DNA from: JAYZDB01 sp036338025
GTDB taxonomy: Bacteria > Planctomycetota > UBA1135 > UBA2386
Length of the DNA stretch: 15,827 nt
Reading direction: 5' to 3'
Assembly (NCBI GenBank): GCA_036338025.1
Contig: JAYZDB010000010.1
Coordinates: 1-15,827, forward strand
Shown: one piece after another, positions 1 to 6,537 of the stretch
Numbering within the stretch: the stretch's first letter is position 1
Layout: the number at the start of each line of letters is the position of its first letter
Position numbers and translations under genes: made by a program
The notes under the pieces: generated by a model
Seen by the model: only the letters and a program-made list of their open reading frames with translations
Told to the model about the DNA's origin: nothing
Database searches by the model: none

Positions 1-159
1 GGGCGCAGCCCAGCCCCAGACCCGGATGGGCTTGTCGCGTCGCACGACCATTCCGTCACCGAACAGGTGAGGAAGCCGCACTTGCGCGAGGCCGGGTTGA
101 CCACAACACGCGATGGCCGCAGCTAGGGAGGAGACCTTGAGGACGAGGGTAGATGCCAT
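1..159 (-). CDS. Sialate O-acetylesterase-like exported protein, N-terminal part, cut by window edge
   Basis: Only the first 53 codons are in the window; the gene runs off at position 1. The ATG is the complement of 157-159. The translation opens with Met, a short hydrophobic stretch with one Lys, and a small-residue cleavage region (ending GLAQ), so a signal peptide is likely. The next residues, V-R-L-P-H-L-F-G-D-G-M-V-V-R-R-D-K-P, then R-V-W-G-W-A-A-P, match the well-known start of the mature SGNH sialate O-acetylesterase family (LPxLFxDxMVLQRxxPxxVWGWAxPG). Such enzymes remove acetyl groups from sialic acids or other acetylated sugars and are usually exported. The catalytic Ser and His lie beyond the window, so activity cannot be judged. 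No clear Shine-Dalgarno site is visible before the ATG. It is divergent from the gene at 554. The family call is from motif recognition; the substrate is not known. Confidence 0.8.
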   Translation of the reverse strand, partial: MASTLVLKVSSLAAAIACCGQPGLAQVRLPHLFGDGMVVRRDKPIRVWGWAAP

Positions 160-553
160 GCCAGCATTTTGCTCGGAACCCCGAGCGTTCGAGGAGGGTA
201 TGCGCGGGTTTTCTCCGGAATGATGCGCGGAAGCCTCAAGGTGTTGCTGCGCAGCCAATACGGCGAGCGATATGCGCAGTTATTGCAGCATGAGGCGATG
301 CCATCGCCCTCGCAGGCTTCGAGGGGAACCTCCTGCCTTGATCGGAGATCGCGACGGTCGCTGAGGCGGTCCTGGACACACTGGGAGGCAATCCTGGGCT
401 GGGGTATTGCTCGTACCGTTCGATTCCGCAATGGTTTGGGACAATCTTGGGGCGCGAGGATTTCCTTTCGCGGCCGTTACCCTACAGCCTGTGGACCTTC
501 GGTAGGCCCCTGTGGGCCCCTCGGAGTTGGCTTGTCTTTGCGGAGTTGAACCC
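160..553. other. Non-coding gap between divergent genes
   Basis: This 394-base gap separates the divergent starts at 159 (minus) and 554 (plus) and should hold both promoters. Open frames exist on both strands, but their products are Arg/Ser-rich, have no recognisable motif and show no codon bias like the neighbours. A short inverted repeat lies at about 502-515 (GGCCC-CTGT-GGGCC), 39 bases before the start at 554, and another, CGCGA/TCGCG, at about 456-474. Either could be a leader structure. I see no convincing -35/-10 pair. Confidence 0.5.
542..545 (+). promoter_or_regulatory. Ribosome binding site deciding the start at 554
   Basis: GGAG lies 8 bases before the ATG at 554. It supports that ATG, which is followed directly by a signal peptide, over the in-frame ATG at 512, whose extra 14 residues would push the signal peptide away from the N-terminus. 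Confidence 0.6.
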
Positions 554-2071
554 ATGATCTTGAGTGACATATCCCTGTCCCGCCGAACTCTCGGGTTCGT
601 GCTGGCGCAGCTGGGCCTGATCCACGCTGTAGCTGCACAATCCGTGACTTGGGAACCCGTCCTGGATGCTGCGCTCGCCCGCGCCAGGCAGGAGGGTCGG
701 ATCGTGATGGTCGCCATGAACATGGCCGGCGAACGAGAGAGTGATCGGGTACTGCAGGATCACTACCAGGACCCGATTATCGCCTCCCTGATGCAGCAAA
801 CGATCAATGTTTTTTGCTCCGTTGGTAATCACAAGAAGTCCGGTACCTGCCCCCGCTGCAAGCAGAACGACTGTGCTTCGCACCGCAACAACGGCTTCAA
901 TGTACGTCGGAAGTTCTTCGAGCAAGAGGGGCACGACCCTGTTCGTCAACCTCGGCACGTGTTCCTTACGCCGGCTGGCAAGGTGTTCAGTTCGGCCGTC
1001 GGTCGGCTGGCGGTTGGTGAACTGGAGTGGATGATCCGCGAAGCCATGCGCTTGTCAGTCCAGTACAAAGATCTCGTGGATGCTGGTACTGAGCGGAGTC
1101 ACGCGCCGACCAGTTATCGACGCGGTTCGGTGGACACTTCGGCGAAGGCGCGCAAGCCAATTCCGACCAAGAAGCAACTGACCGAGGCAATTGAGCAGGC
1201 GAAGAGCAGCGGTGGTCGAGGTGGTCGTGGTGGTCGCCGAGGTCGCGGTGGTCGTCGAGGGGGTTCGACGCCAGATTGGGTCGAGGTGCTGGTTCGGGTG
1301 GAGGACCGCAAGGCCAGGTCCGTTGTTGATGGCTACCTGAAATCATCGCGTGATGCCCAGGCGAGAACGCTCTCCTTGATTGGACGCGAGTCTCCAATCA
1401 GCTGGCAGAAGCTGGTCACCGAGTGGCTTTCATCGGACAGTGAGAGCACGCGTCGAGCAGCGATCGTTGCCCTGAACCGGATCGCCGAGCCCAAGACCGT
1501 CACCGCCCTGAAGAAGTTCCACCGCCGGGAGAAGAACGAAGAACTCGAGGGTCGTTTTCTACGAGCCCTGGCGGCGGCCGGCCCGACAAATGCGTCGGTC
1601 ATCTCGGCGGTTGTCAAGGCGGCCACCAAGCACGAGACCGATCTGGTGCGTGCGCACGCAATGGTGGCGGCGGGTGCTCTCGAGTTGCGAGAACCAGTTG
1701 TCACCTGCCTGCAAGCGGGCTTGCAGGACAGTTCGCTGGTGGTACGTGCAGTCACGGCGTATGTCATCGCGGAACGGCAGTACCATGAACTCGACGGCGT
1801 GTTGGCGAAGAGTCTGCAGGCGGAGTCGGAAGACGAGATCAAGGGTTGGATGCAAAAAGCCGTAGCTGCTTTGGCGTCACGCGATCCAAAGGAGTTCGAT
1901 GAATTCCTGCGCTTGACCATCGACAAGCCGGCTGAGGGACGTCGCGGCGGTGAGCGCAACCGTGGCGAAGAGGGCGATGGAAGGGGCGGCGGAGACGCCG
2001 GTGCGGGTTCCGGCCGACGCGGCGGTGGCGACACCGGCAGCGGCAGTGGCAGACGGCGCAAGGGCGGCTAG
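554..2071 (+). CDS. Exported thioredoxin-like / HEAT-repeat protein with Gly-Arg-rich tracts
   Basis: A 505-residue protein. Residues 1-28 form a signal peptide (RR near the start, hydrophobic core, AVAA|QS cleavage region). Residues 33-170 look like a thioredoxin-type fold: the W-x-x-x-L-x-x-A-L-x-x-A-R opening followed by a hydrophobic strand and, near 138-145, an FLTPAGKV strand-turn typical of these domains. The usual WCxxC site is absent; its place is taken by NMAGERESD (56-64). Instead there is a separate Cys cluster at C88, C99, C102, C107, with His at 93 and 110, which could bind metal. Residues 220-237 are an RGG-type tract, 260-465 are helical HEAT-like repeats, and 472-505 are a second Gly/Arg-rich tail. 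The start at 554 is set by the GGAG site. It is convergent with the next gene. Role unknown; a scaffold or protein-interaction role in the envelope is an inference. Confidence 0.8.
   Translation: MILSDISLSRRTLGFVLAQLGLIHAVAAQSVTWEPVLDAALARARQEGRIVMVAMNMAGERESDRVLQDHYQDPIIASLMQQTINVFCSVGNHKKSGTCPRCKQNDCASHRNNGFNVRRKFFEQEGHDPVRQPRHVFLTPAGKVFSSAVGRLAVGELEWMIREAMRLSVQYKDLVDAGTERSHAPTSYRRGSVDTSAKARKPIPTKKQLTEAIEQAKSSGGRGGRGGRRGRGGRRGGSTPDWVEVLVRVEDRKARSVVDGYLKSSRDAQARTLSLIGRESPISWQKLVTEWLSSDSESTRRAAIVALNRIAEPKTVTALKKFHRREKNEELEGRFLRALAAAGPTNASVISAVVKAATKHETDLVRAHAMVAAGALELREPVVTCLQAGLQDSSLVVRAVTAYVIAERQYHELDGVLAKSLQAESEDEIKGWMQKAVAALASRDPKEFDEFLRLTIDKPAEGRRGGERNRGEEGDGRGGGDAGAGSGRRGGGDTGSGSGRRRKGG
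1211..1264 (+). repeat. GGTGGTCGN-type tandem repeat coding for an RGG tract
   Basis: Imperfect repeats of GGTGGTCG(A/T) encode Gly-Gly-Arg units at residues 220-237 of the thioredoxin-like/HEAT protein. The tract joins the thioredoxin-like part to the HEAT-like part and is likely disordered. Such repeats can change length by slippage. Confidence 0.75.
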
Positions 2072-2116
2072 CGAGCTAGGTCTAGCGACTCGGCCAGGCT
2101 AATCGAGTAGGTCGGG

Positions 2117-2139
2117 TTCAGTTCATCGCTGGAACTGGA
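2117..2139. terminator. Candidate hairpin between convergent genes
   Basis: CAGTTC at 2119-2124 pairs with GAACTG at 2132-2137 around a 7-base loop. One G-U and one A-U pair extend the stem to 8 bp. It sits between the stop codons at 2071 (plus) and 2149 (minus) and could end transcription from both sides. There is no T tract, so this rests on position and pairing only. Confidence 0.35.
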
Positions 2140-2148
2140 GACCGCGCC

Positions 2149-4038
2149 CTACCGCATCACTGCGATCTCTGAGAACCCGGCCTGGAATGCTCGCCGACCG
2201 GGCAACCTTGAGACGATGCGGAGCCGTAGCGAACGGATCTTGCGTCGCCTAGGCAAGTCGAAGGTCGTGACCGCCAGTTGGTCATCTTCCAGCGTGATCA
2301 TGGTGGGCTTGACGTCTTTGTTGATGAAGACTTCGACGTCGAGGATGTGATCAAACTGACCGCGGTCGACGCCTCGCCCACCCGCTTGGGAGAACACCAG
2401 TTTGCTGGCGGAGACCGGCTTCGGCATCATCAAGGTGATCTCAGGATTCTCATCCTTGCTGGTGCACACCCAGTGGGTGGCGTCATTGCCGTCCGTTACG
2501 AACTTCGCGTTCTTCGGGTTGCTGGTGGCCGTAACTCGGACACCCGCTCCTCGCAGGAGGTTGTCAGAGGTCGAGAGTTTTGCCGCGACTTCCATCCATT
2601 TCGCGAAGACGTCGCGGATCTCTACTTCCATGTCGGGCGACTCGGCTTTCTCGGTAGGCGTTGTCTGGCCAGTCCTGACGTTCGGAGCGACGACGGTGAC
2701 GCGTGCATGGATCGTATGCACTCCGCGTTGCAGTGCCGGTACCCGGTAGAGGAAGGTGTCGTTCTTCCAGGCCTTGGTCGGATTGCCGGCGATCTGACCC
2801 AGGATGCGCTCTTCGGTGAGATACTCGACCTGCACCACTCGGATGCCGTACTGGCGGTGTCGTTCCTTCAGGTCCTCGCCAAAGCCTGGTATCCAGAGTG
2901 ATAGTGGTTGTTGTCCTGCTCCACCGATCGTGACGGGATCGAAGGCGACGCCCGCCGAGAACAAGTGGCGCTTGACGGACGCACTGCCTCCACTGCCCGT
3001 TGTGGCGGCAGCGATGCTGGTTGCGCGTCGCAGGAACAACAAGGCGAAGGCGGTCTCGACTTCGGGATGCGAGTCTTGAGGTTTCCACAGGCCGTCGCCG
3101 CCTTGCTGGCTGATCAGGGACTGCGCCCCTTTCACAAACCACCAGTGCTTGCCGATCTGCTCGATGCGGGTCAAGGAACCCACGCGCTCCATACCGTAGA
3201 GGTAGTAGTAGAGCCAACTACCGCCGGCACCGGGATTCGAATTGATACGGAAGTGATGGCCGAGCCAGGCGACGCCGCTTTCGATTGCGTTATCGACATC
3301 GCGGCGGATCTTGCCCAGTTTGCCGCCAAGTCCGAGTTTGCAGATTTGTAGGATGGACACGCCGGCGGCTGTCATCGAACCGGTGGGTTTCTTGCCGCGG
3401 GTGTAGCCGAAGCCGCGCACTTCGCGCTTGCCGCCACCGGTGACTGTGTGTTTGCCTGTGGTGATCGCCTTGATCATCTCGGGCTTGGATCGGTACTGCA
3501 TCGTCGCCGTGATCAGCGATAGGAAGACGGTTTCGGGGATCCTGATCTTGTGCTTTTGGGCAATCCACAGACCCAATGCCGCGTACTGGGTATTGGAGAG
3601 ATCCGGTCGCGACATTGGGTAGCCGTAGTCACCCTCCAGCTGCCACTTCAGGAGTAGGCGAGCCAGATCCTTGACGCGCGCGGTGTTTTGGGGCCCGGCG
3701 GCGGAATAGGCGAGCATCATGCAGGTGACGGTGTAGGTCTGGTAGGGCTTGACCCCATCCAGATACAGGAGCGCCCGACGTACCGCTGGGTGGTCGACGC
3801 TGACACCGCACTTCAGCAGTGCATAGGCGCATAGCGCGGTCTTACCGCCGTCGTATTGGTTGTACCGACCCCACGTGCCGTCGCGGAGTTGTCGGTCGAC
3901 CAGCGCCTCGATGCCAGCATCGATGGCCGCGTCGATCTGCGGTTTGAGCTTGAGCTCGTCCGGGTGGATCTTCGGTTGTGCTTGTGCGGCTCCGGCAAGA
4001 GCGCACCCCAAGCAGAGGGTCACAGTGAGCGCACGCAT
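2149..4038 (-). CDS. Exported squalene-cyclase/prenyltransferase-like toroid with C-terminal discoidin-like domain
   Basis: 629 residues if begun at the ATG complementary to 4036-4038, which gives a clean signal peptide (MRALTVTLCL..., cleavage near AQA|QP). A GTG 75 bases further upstream is open but would add a hydrophilic leader, so I reject it. Residues 35-345 show repeated alpha-hairpin units with QxxDGxW-like turns (RQLRDGTW at 49-56, QQGGDGLW at 311-318) and YxTYxVTxMMLAYSAAG segments, as in the alpha/alpha-toroid shared by squalene cyclases and prenyltransferase beta subunits. No DxDD cyclase motif is seen, so a catalytic terpene role is unlikely. Residues 370-495 are beta-rich and unassigned. 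Residues 505-629 resemble an F5/8 type C (discoidin-like) domain: VTATSNP, FVTDGNDATHWVC, then predicted strands, suggesting ligand or sugar binding. Role unknown; probably an envelope or periplasmic protein. Confidence 0.8.
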   Translation of the reverse strand: MRALTVTLCLGCALAGAAQAQPKIHPDELKLKPQIDAAIDAGIEALVDRQLRDGTWGRYNQYDGGKTALCAYALLKCGVSVDHPAVRRALLYLDGVKPYQTYTVTCMMLAYSAAGPQNTARVKDLARLLLKWQLEGDYGYPMSRPDLSNTQYAALGLWIAQKHKIRIPETVFLSLITATMQYRSKPEMIKAITTGKHTVTGGGKREVRGFGYTRGKKPTGSMTAAGVSILQICKLGLGGKLGKIRRDVDNAIESGVAWLGHHFRINSNPGAGGSWLYYYLYGMERVGSLTRIEQIGKHWWFVKGAQSLISQQGGDGLWKPQDSHPEVETAFALLFLRRATSIAAATTGSGGSASVKRHLFSAGVAFDPVTIGGAGQQPLSLWIPGFGEDLKERHRQYGIRVVQVEYLTEERILGQIAGNPTKAWKNDTFLYRVPALQRGVHTIHARVTVVAPNVRTGQTTPTEKAESPDMEVEIRDVFAKWMEVAAKLSTSDNLLRGAGVRVTATSNPKNAKFVTDGNDATHWVCTSKDENPEITLMMPKPVSASKLVFSQAGGRGVDRGQFDHILDVEVFINKDVKPTMITLEDDQLAVTTFDLPRRRKIRSLRLRIVSRLPGRRAFQAGFSEIAVMR

Positions 4039-4154
4039 GAGGTTCAAGCATGACGTGAATTCGCCTGAAGCGCAATCCCGGGGACCCTCGAACGGTCGCA
4101 AGATGGCTCCCACGCTTGAAAGTCCCGGCTGTGGACCGCAAGCTGTTTGGTGTG

Positions 4155-5045
4155 ATGCAGCGGCGAATCGTGTTCGGCGACAACTTGGAGGTAATCGAGC
4201 GATTGCCGAGTGCCTGTGCGCAGCTGATCTACATCGATCCGCCCTTCAATACCGGCAAGCGACAGGAGAGGAGCCGGACCCGGACAGTCCGCGACGAGGA
4301 GTCAGGCGATCGAACCGGGTTTCAGGGCAAGCGCTATCGGACGATCAAACTCGGGACCTCGGGGTATGCGGATGCATTCGGGGACTACCTGGGCTTCCTC
4401 GGTCCCCGGCTCGAACAGGCTCACAGGTTGCTGGAGGTCGACGGGAGCTTTTTCCTGCACGTTGACCAGCGTGAGGTTCACTACTGCAAGGTGCTGCTCG
4501 ACCGCATCTTCGGCAGGGACTCGTTCATGAACGAGATCATCTGGGCCTATGACTATGGGGCACGGACCAAGAAGAAGTGGTCGGCGAAGCACGACCACAT
4601 CCTCTGGTATGCCAAGGACCCCGAGCGATACACCTTCAACTTCGACGAGATGGATCGGATTCCCTACATGGCTCCGGGCCTGGTCGGAAAAGACAAGGCC
4701 GCGCGGGGCAAGACGCCGACGGATGTGTGGTGGCACACCATTGTCAGTCCGAACGGCAAGGAGAAGACCGGCTACGCCACCCAAAAACCGCTGGGCGTAC
4801 TCGAACGGATCGTCAAGGTGCACTCGCGGCCAGGGGATCTCCTGATCGACTTCTTTGCGGGGAGCGGGACGCTTGGTGAGGCCGCGGCGAGACACGGCCG
4901 CGGGTTTATGTTGGTTGATGACAACCCCGAAGCGATCGACGTGATGCGGAATCGTCTGGCGGCCTACTCACCGGAGGTTCTCGATCTCGCTGGAATGCTC
5001 GGAGACTTGGAGGACGAAGCGAGTCGGCAGGAGTTGCCGTCCTGA
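4155..5045 (+). CDS. Site-specific DNA methyltransferase, beta class (likely N6-adenine)
   Basis: A 296-residue methyltransferase that would transfer a methyl group from S-adenosylmethionine to a DNA base. The catalytic motif IV, D28-P-P-F in YIDPPFNTG, comes before the AdoMet-binding motif I, F-F-A-G-S-G-T at 233-239; this order defines the beta class. A motif X-like segment, Y-A-T-Q-K-P-L at 207-213, precedes motif I, and LVDDNP follows at 253-258. DPPF favours adenine N6 over cytosine N4. Residues 35-72 and 130-205 probably hold the target-recognition parts. The start is ATG 4155, giving the family's usual R-I-V-F-G-D-N-L-E opening; an in-frame TTG at 4116 would add 13 residues, and neither has a strong ribosome site. 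Stop codons are tandem (TGATAA). No restriction endonuclease is next to it, so it looks like an orphan methyltransferase. Confidence 0.88.
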   Translation: MQRRIVFGDNLEVIERLPSACAQLIYIDPPFNTGKRQERSRTRTVRDEESGDRTGFQGKRYRTIKLGTSGYADAFGDYLGFLGPRLEQAHRLLEVDGSFFLHVDQREVHYCKVLLDRIFGRDSFMNEIIWAYDYGARTKKKWSAKHDHILWYAKDPERYTFNFDEMDRIPYMAPGLVGKDKAARGKTPTDVWWHTIVSPNGKEKTGYATQKPLGVLERIVKVHSRPGDLLIDFFAGSGTLGEAAARHGRGFMLVDDNPEAIDVMRNRLAAYSPEVLDLAGMLGDLEDEASRQELPS

Positions 5046-5110
5046 TAAGAGAGTCAGAGAAAGGCTAGCTTCCGAGCCTGGCACCTGGGATGGTTGTCGC
5101 TCCCGAGTAC

Positions 5111-5115
5111 AGGAG
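5111..5115 (+). promoter_or_regulatory. Ribosome binding site for the selenoprotein gene
   Basis: AGGAG lies 6 bases before the ATG at 5122, close to ideal spacing and the clearest Shine-Dalgarno site in the window. It shows that translation begins upstream of the in-frame TGA, not at the later GTG at 5182. Confidence 0.8.
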
Positions 5116-5121
5116 TTTTCC

Positions 5122-5367
5122 ATGAGTGAACAGAAGCGGATTGTTGTCTACAGCGGAGCTGGTTGAGGGGCCTGTACCCAGGTGAAGGAGTTTCTTTCAC
5201 AGAAGGGTCTCGAGTTCGAGGTGAAGGACGTGCACAACGATCCCGTCGCCCAGGACGAGATGGTGACGATGGGTTTTGCGTCGATTCCCGTCACCGTGGT
5301 GGGGGATCAGCCGCCGGTGCTGGGGGCCAACTACCAACAGATTGAGTCAGCCCTCGCGGAGGCCTGA
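5122..5367 (+). CDS. Glutaredoxin-like selenoprotein (UxxC), read through TGA at 5164-5166
   Basis: 81 residues if the TGA at codon 15 is read as selenocysteine. The order is beta1 (K-R-I-V-V-Y-S, 5-11), active site G-A-G-U15-G-A-C18, then helix T-Q-V-K-E-F-L-S-Q-K-G (19-29), beta2 F-E-V-K-D-V (32-37), a second helix, the cis-Pro strand S-I-P56-V-T-V-V-G-D, and a final helix Q-Q-I-E-S-A-L (72-78). This is the glutaredoxin plan, with Sec replacing the first Cys of the redox pair; 81 residues is normal for the family. It would act as a thiol-disulfide or selenol-based reductase, probably cytosolic (no signal peptide). The usual GF/GG glutathione-loop pattern near the end is weak. The start is fixed by AGGAG. 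It follows the methyltransferase by 76 bp. If TGA were a true stop, only a 14-residue peptide would form and the downstream frame would lack an active site. A point mutation from TGC/TGT is the main alternative. Confidence 0.85.
5164..5166 (+). other. Recoded TGA codon, predicted selenocysteine 15
   Basis: The TGA is in frame with ATG 5122 and stop 5365-5367 and falls exactly where glutaredoxins carry the first Cys of CxxC; a Cys codon (TGT, 5173-5175) follows three codons later. Other genes here end at ordinary TGA codons (for example 5043-5045 and 9441-9443), so TGA is not reassigned genome-wide. Confidence 0.82.
5176..5208 (+). promoter_or_regulatory. Candidate bacterial SECIS element
   Basis: The core hairpin is 5182-5200: GTGAAGGA pairs with TCTTTCAC (8 bp, one G-U) around the loop G5190-T-T. 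The loop begins 23 nt after the TGA. A lower stem, ACCC at 5176-5179 with GGGT at 5205-5208, closes an internal loop of 2 and 4 bases. Known bacterial SECIS elements sit just downstream of the UGA within the coding frame, with a small apical loop starting with or near a G; the E. coli fdhF loop is at a similar distance. A bulged U in the upper stem, seen in fdhF, is not obvious here. Pairing was done by eye. Confidence 0.72.
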
Positions 5368-5393
5368 AGCTCGTCGAATTGCGGCGGGCGGGC

Positions 5394-6455
5394 CTAGGGA
5401 GCCTTGAGCGCCTTGTCGAGGGCCTCCATCGCTTGCTGGGCGAAGACGTTGTCGGGATCTTGCTCAAGGACGTAGCCGATTTCTTCGCGCGCCGGGCCGA
5501 GTTCTCCCACCAGTGCGAGCGCTCTGCCGAGGCAGAAGTGTGCACGCAGAGAATCCGCGCCGAGTGCGATCGCTTGCTGAATGGTGAGCAAGGCATCCTG
5601 TCCACGTTCCATGTCGGAGAGGATCATCGAGCGCGTTTCCAGCAAGTGGATCCGGGCAGGTATGCCGGGCACCGCGACCAGGCCTGAGTCGACCGTCGCC
5701 ACGGCGTCGCCGAATCTCTGCTGGTGTGCCAGCATCGTGGCGTAGTTCGTGTAGTGACAGATTCGCGCCGGCTCTTGGTGAATTGCCGCCTCGCAGTGGG
5801 TATCGGCGTCTTTGGGGCGTCCCAACTCGCCCAGGGCGACCGCCAGATTCGCCACCACCTGCGGAGCGAGTTCGTGGTCGGGCATCTGGGCGAGGAACTC
5901 CTTGTAGTGCCTGGCGGCATCCTCGTGCCGTCCTTGCTGCTGCAGGCGATTGCCGTAGATGGCCCGGGCAGCACCGATTTCGAGTGTGGCAAGGTGCTCG
6001 AGGAGTGCGAGGTGGGCCGCCTGGAATTTCATGGACTCCAGGAAAGACGTTTTGCCGAGCCAGGCGGCCTCGTCCGTTGGGTCGGCGAGAACTGTCTTGT
6101 TGAGGAGCGCGAGACCATACCGAAACATGCCGGACTCGTAGGCCTGGCGGGCCGCATCGACCGGGTCGGTCGGCATCTTGGTCACTCCGAGTGCTGCTTC
6201 GGCTTGCGCAGGGTTCATGCCGCAGTTGCAGACGCCATTTTCGGCGTCGCTTGCGATCTCGGCGCCACAACTCAAGCAACTATCAGGTGTCGGAATGATC
6301 GGACCGAGCGGACAGGGGTCGTGGACCTCACCTCCGCAACTTGAGCACTTCCAGACCACGGCATAGCTGGTCTCATCCGTTTGTGAAGGCCTCGTGACGC
6401 CGGCGAATTCGGTCGTCGAGTTGCACTTGGTGCAGGTTGGGGTTTGCGTAGACAT
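5394..6455 (-). CDS. Zinc-ribbon and TPR-repeat protein
   Basis: 353 residues, beginning at the ATG complementary to 6453-6455. The N-terminus has two probable zinc ribbons: C8-x2-C11 with C37-x2-C40, and C60-x2-C63 with C76-x-C78; C48 is extra. From about residue 97 to the end the protein is made of tetratricopeptide-type helix pairs, with repeated patterns such as AxxxYxxxL, NLAVALGELGRPKDA and LGRALALVGELGPA. There is no signal peptide or membrane segment, so it is probably cytosolic. Such proteins normally serve as assembly or interaction platforms; no partner is known here. It lies downstream of the Nramp-related gene on the same strand (82-bp gap) and converges on the selenoprotein gene with only 26 bp between stop codons. 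The cellular role is not recognised. Confidence 0.8.
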   Translation of the reverse strand: MSTQTPTCTKCNSTTEFAGVTRPSQTDETSYAVVWKCSSCGGEVHDPCPLGPIIPTPDSCLSCGAEIASDAENGVCNCGMNPAQAEAALGVTKMPTDPVDAARQAYESGMFRYGLALLNKTVLADPTDEAAWLGKTSFLESMKFQAAHLALLEHLATLEIGAARAIYGNRLQQQGRHEDAARHYKEFLAQMPDHELAPQVVANLAVALGELGRPKDADTHCEAAIHQEPARICHYTNYATMLAHQQRFGDAVATVDSGLVAVPGIPARIHLLETRSMILSDMERGQDALLTIQQAIALGADSLRAHFCLGRALALVGELGPAREEIGYVLEQDPDNVFAQQAMEALDKALKAP

Positions 6456-6472
6456 GCTCTTCGGGAGCTTGG

Positions 6473-6478
6473 GTTCTA
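6473..6478 (-). promoter_or_regulatory. Possible -10 element (TAGAAC) before the zinc-ribbon/TPR gene
   Basis: TAGAAC on the minus strand lies 17 bases before the ATG at 6455 and resembles hexamers before three other genes here. A 10-bp palindrome, TCGAATTCGA, is just upstream (about 6480-6489) and could be an operator. No -35 box is clear, and the short distance to the ATG would make the leader very short. Confidence 0.25.
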
Positions 6479-6537
6479 CTCGAATTCGAACCGGACTCGA
6501 TCATCTTCCAGCTGCAATCGGGATGACCGGGATTTGG

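Noticed and set aside
169..549. Open frame of 126 codons in the gap before the thioredoxin-like gene
   Set aside because: It needs a TTG start, has no ribosome site, is Arg/Ser-rich without motifs, and codon use does not resemble neighbouring genes.
1333..2061. Long minus-strand open frame opposite the HEAT region
   Set aside because: Pro/Arg/Ser-rich product typical of an antisense frame in GC-rich DNA; the plus strand has a signal peptide and HEAT-like repeats.
4039..4113. Upstream GTG start for the toroid protein
   Set aside because: It would add 25 hydrophilic residues before an otherwise complete signal peptide and has no ribosome site.
4302..4895. Long minus-strand open frame inside the methyltransferase gene
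   Set aside because: Shadow of the methyltransferase, whose motifs are unmistakable on the plus strand.
5043..5048. Possible second recoded TGA at the end of the methyltransferase
   Set aside because: TGA is followed at once by TAA, and the protein is already complete.
5182..5367. Short gene starting at GTG 5182, downstream of the TGA
   Set aside because: It has no proper ribosome site and lacks the first beta strand and active site; the real frame begins at ATG 5122 with a strong ribosome site.
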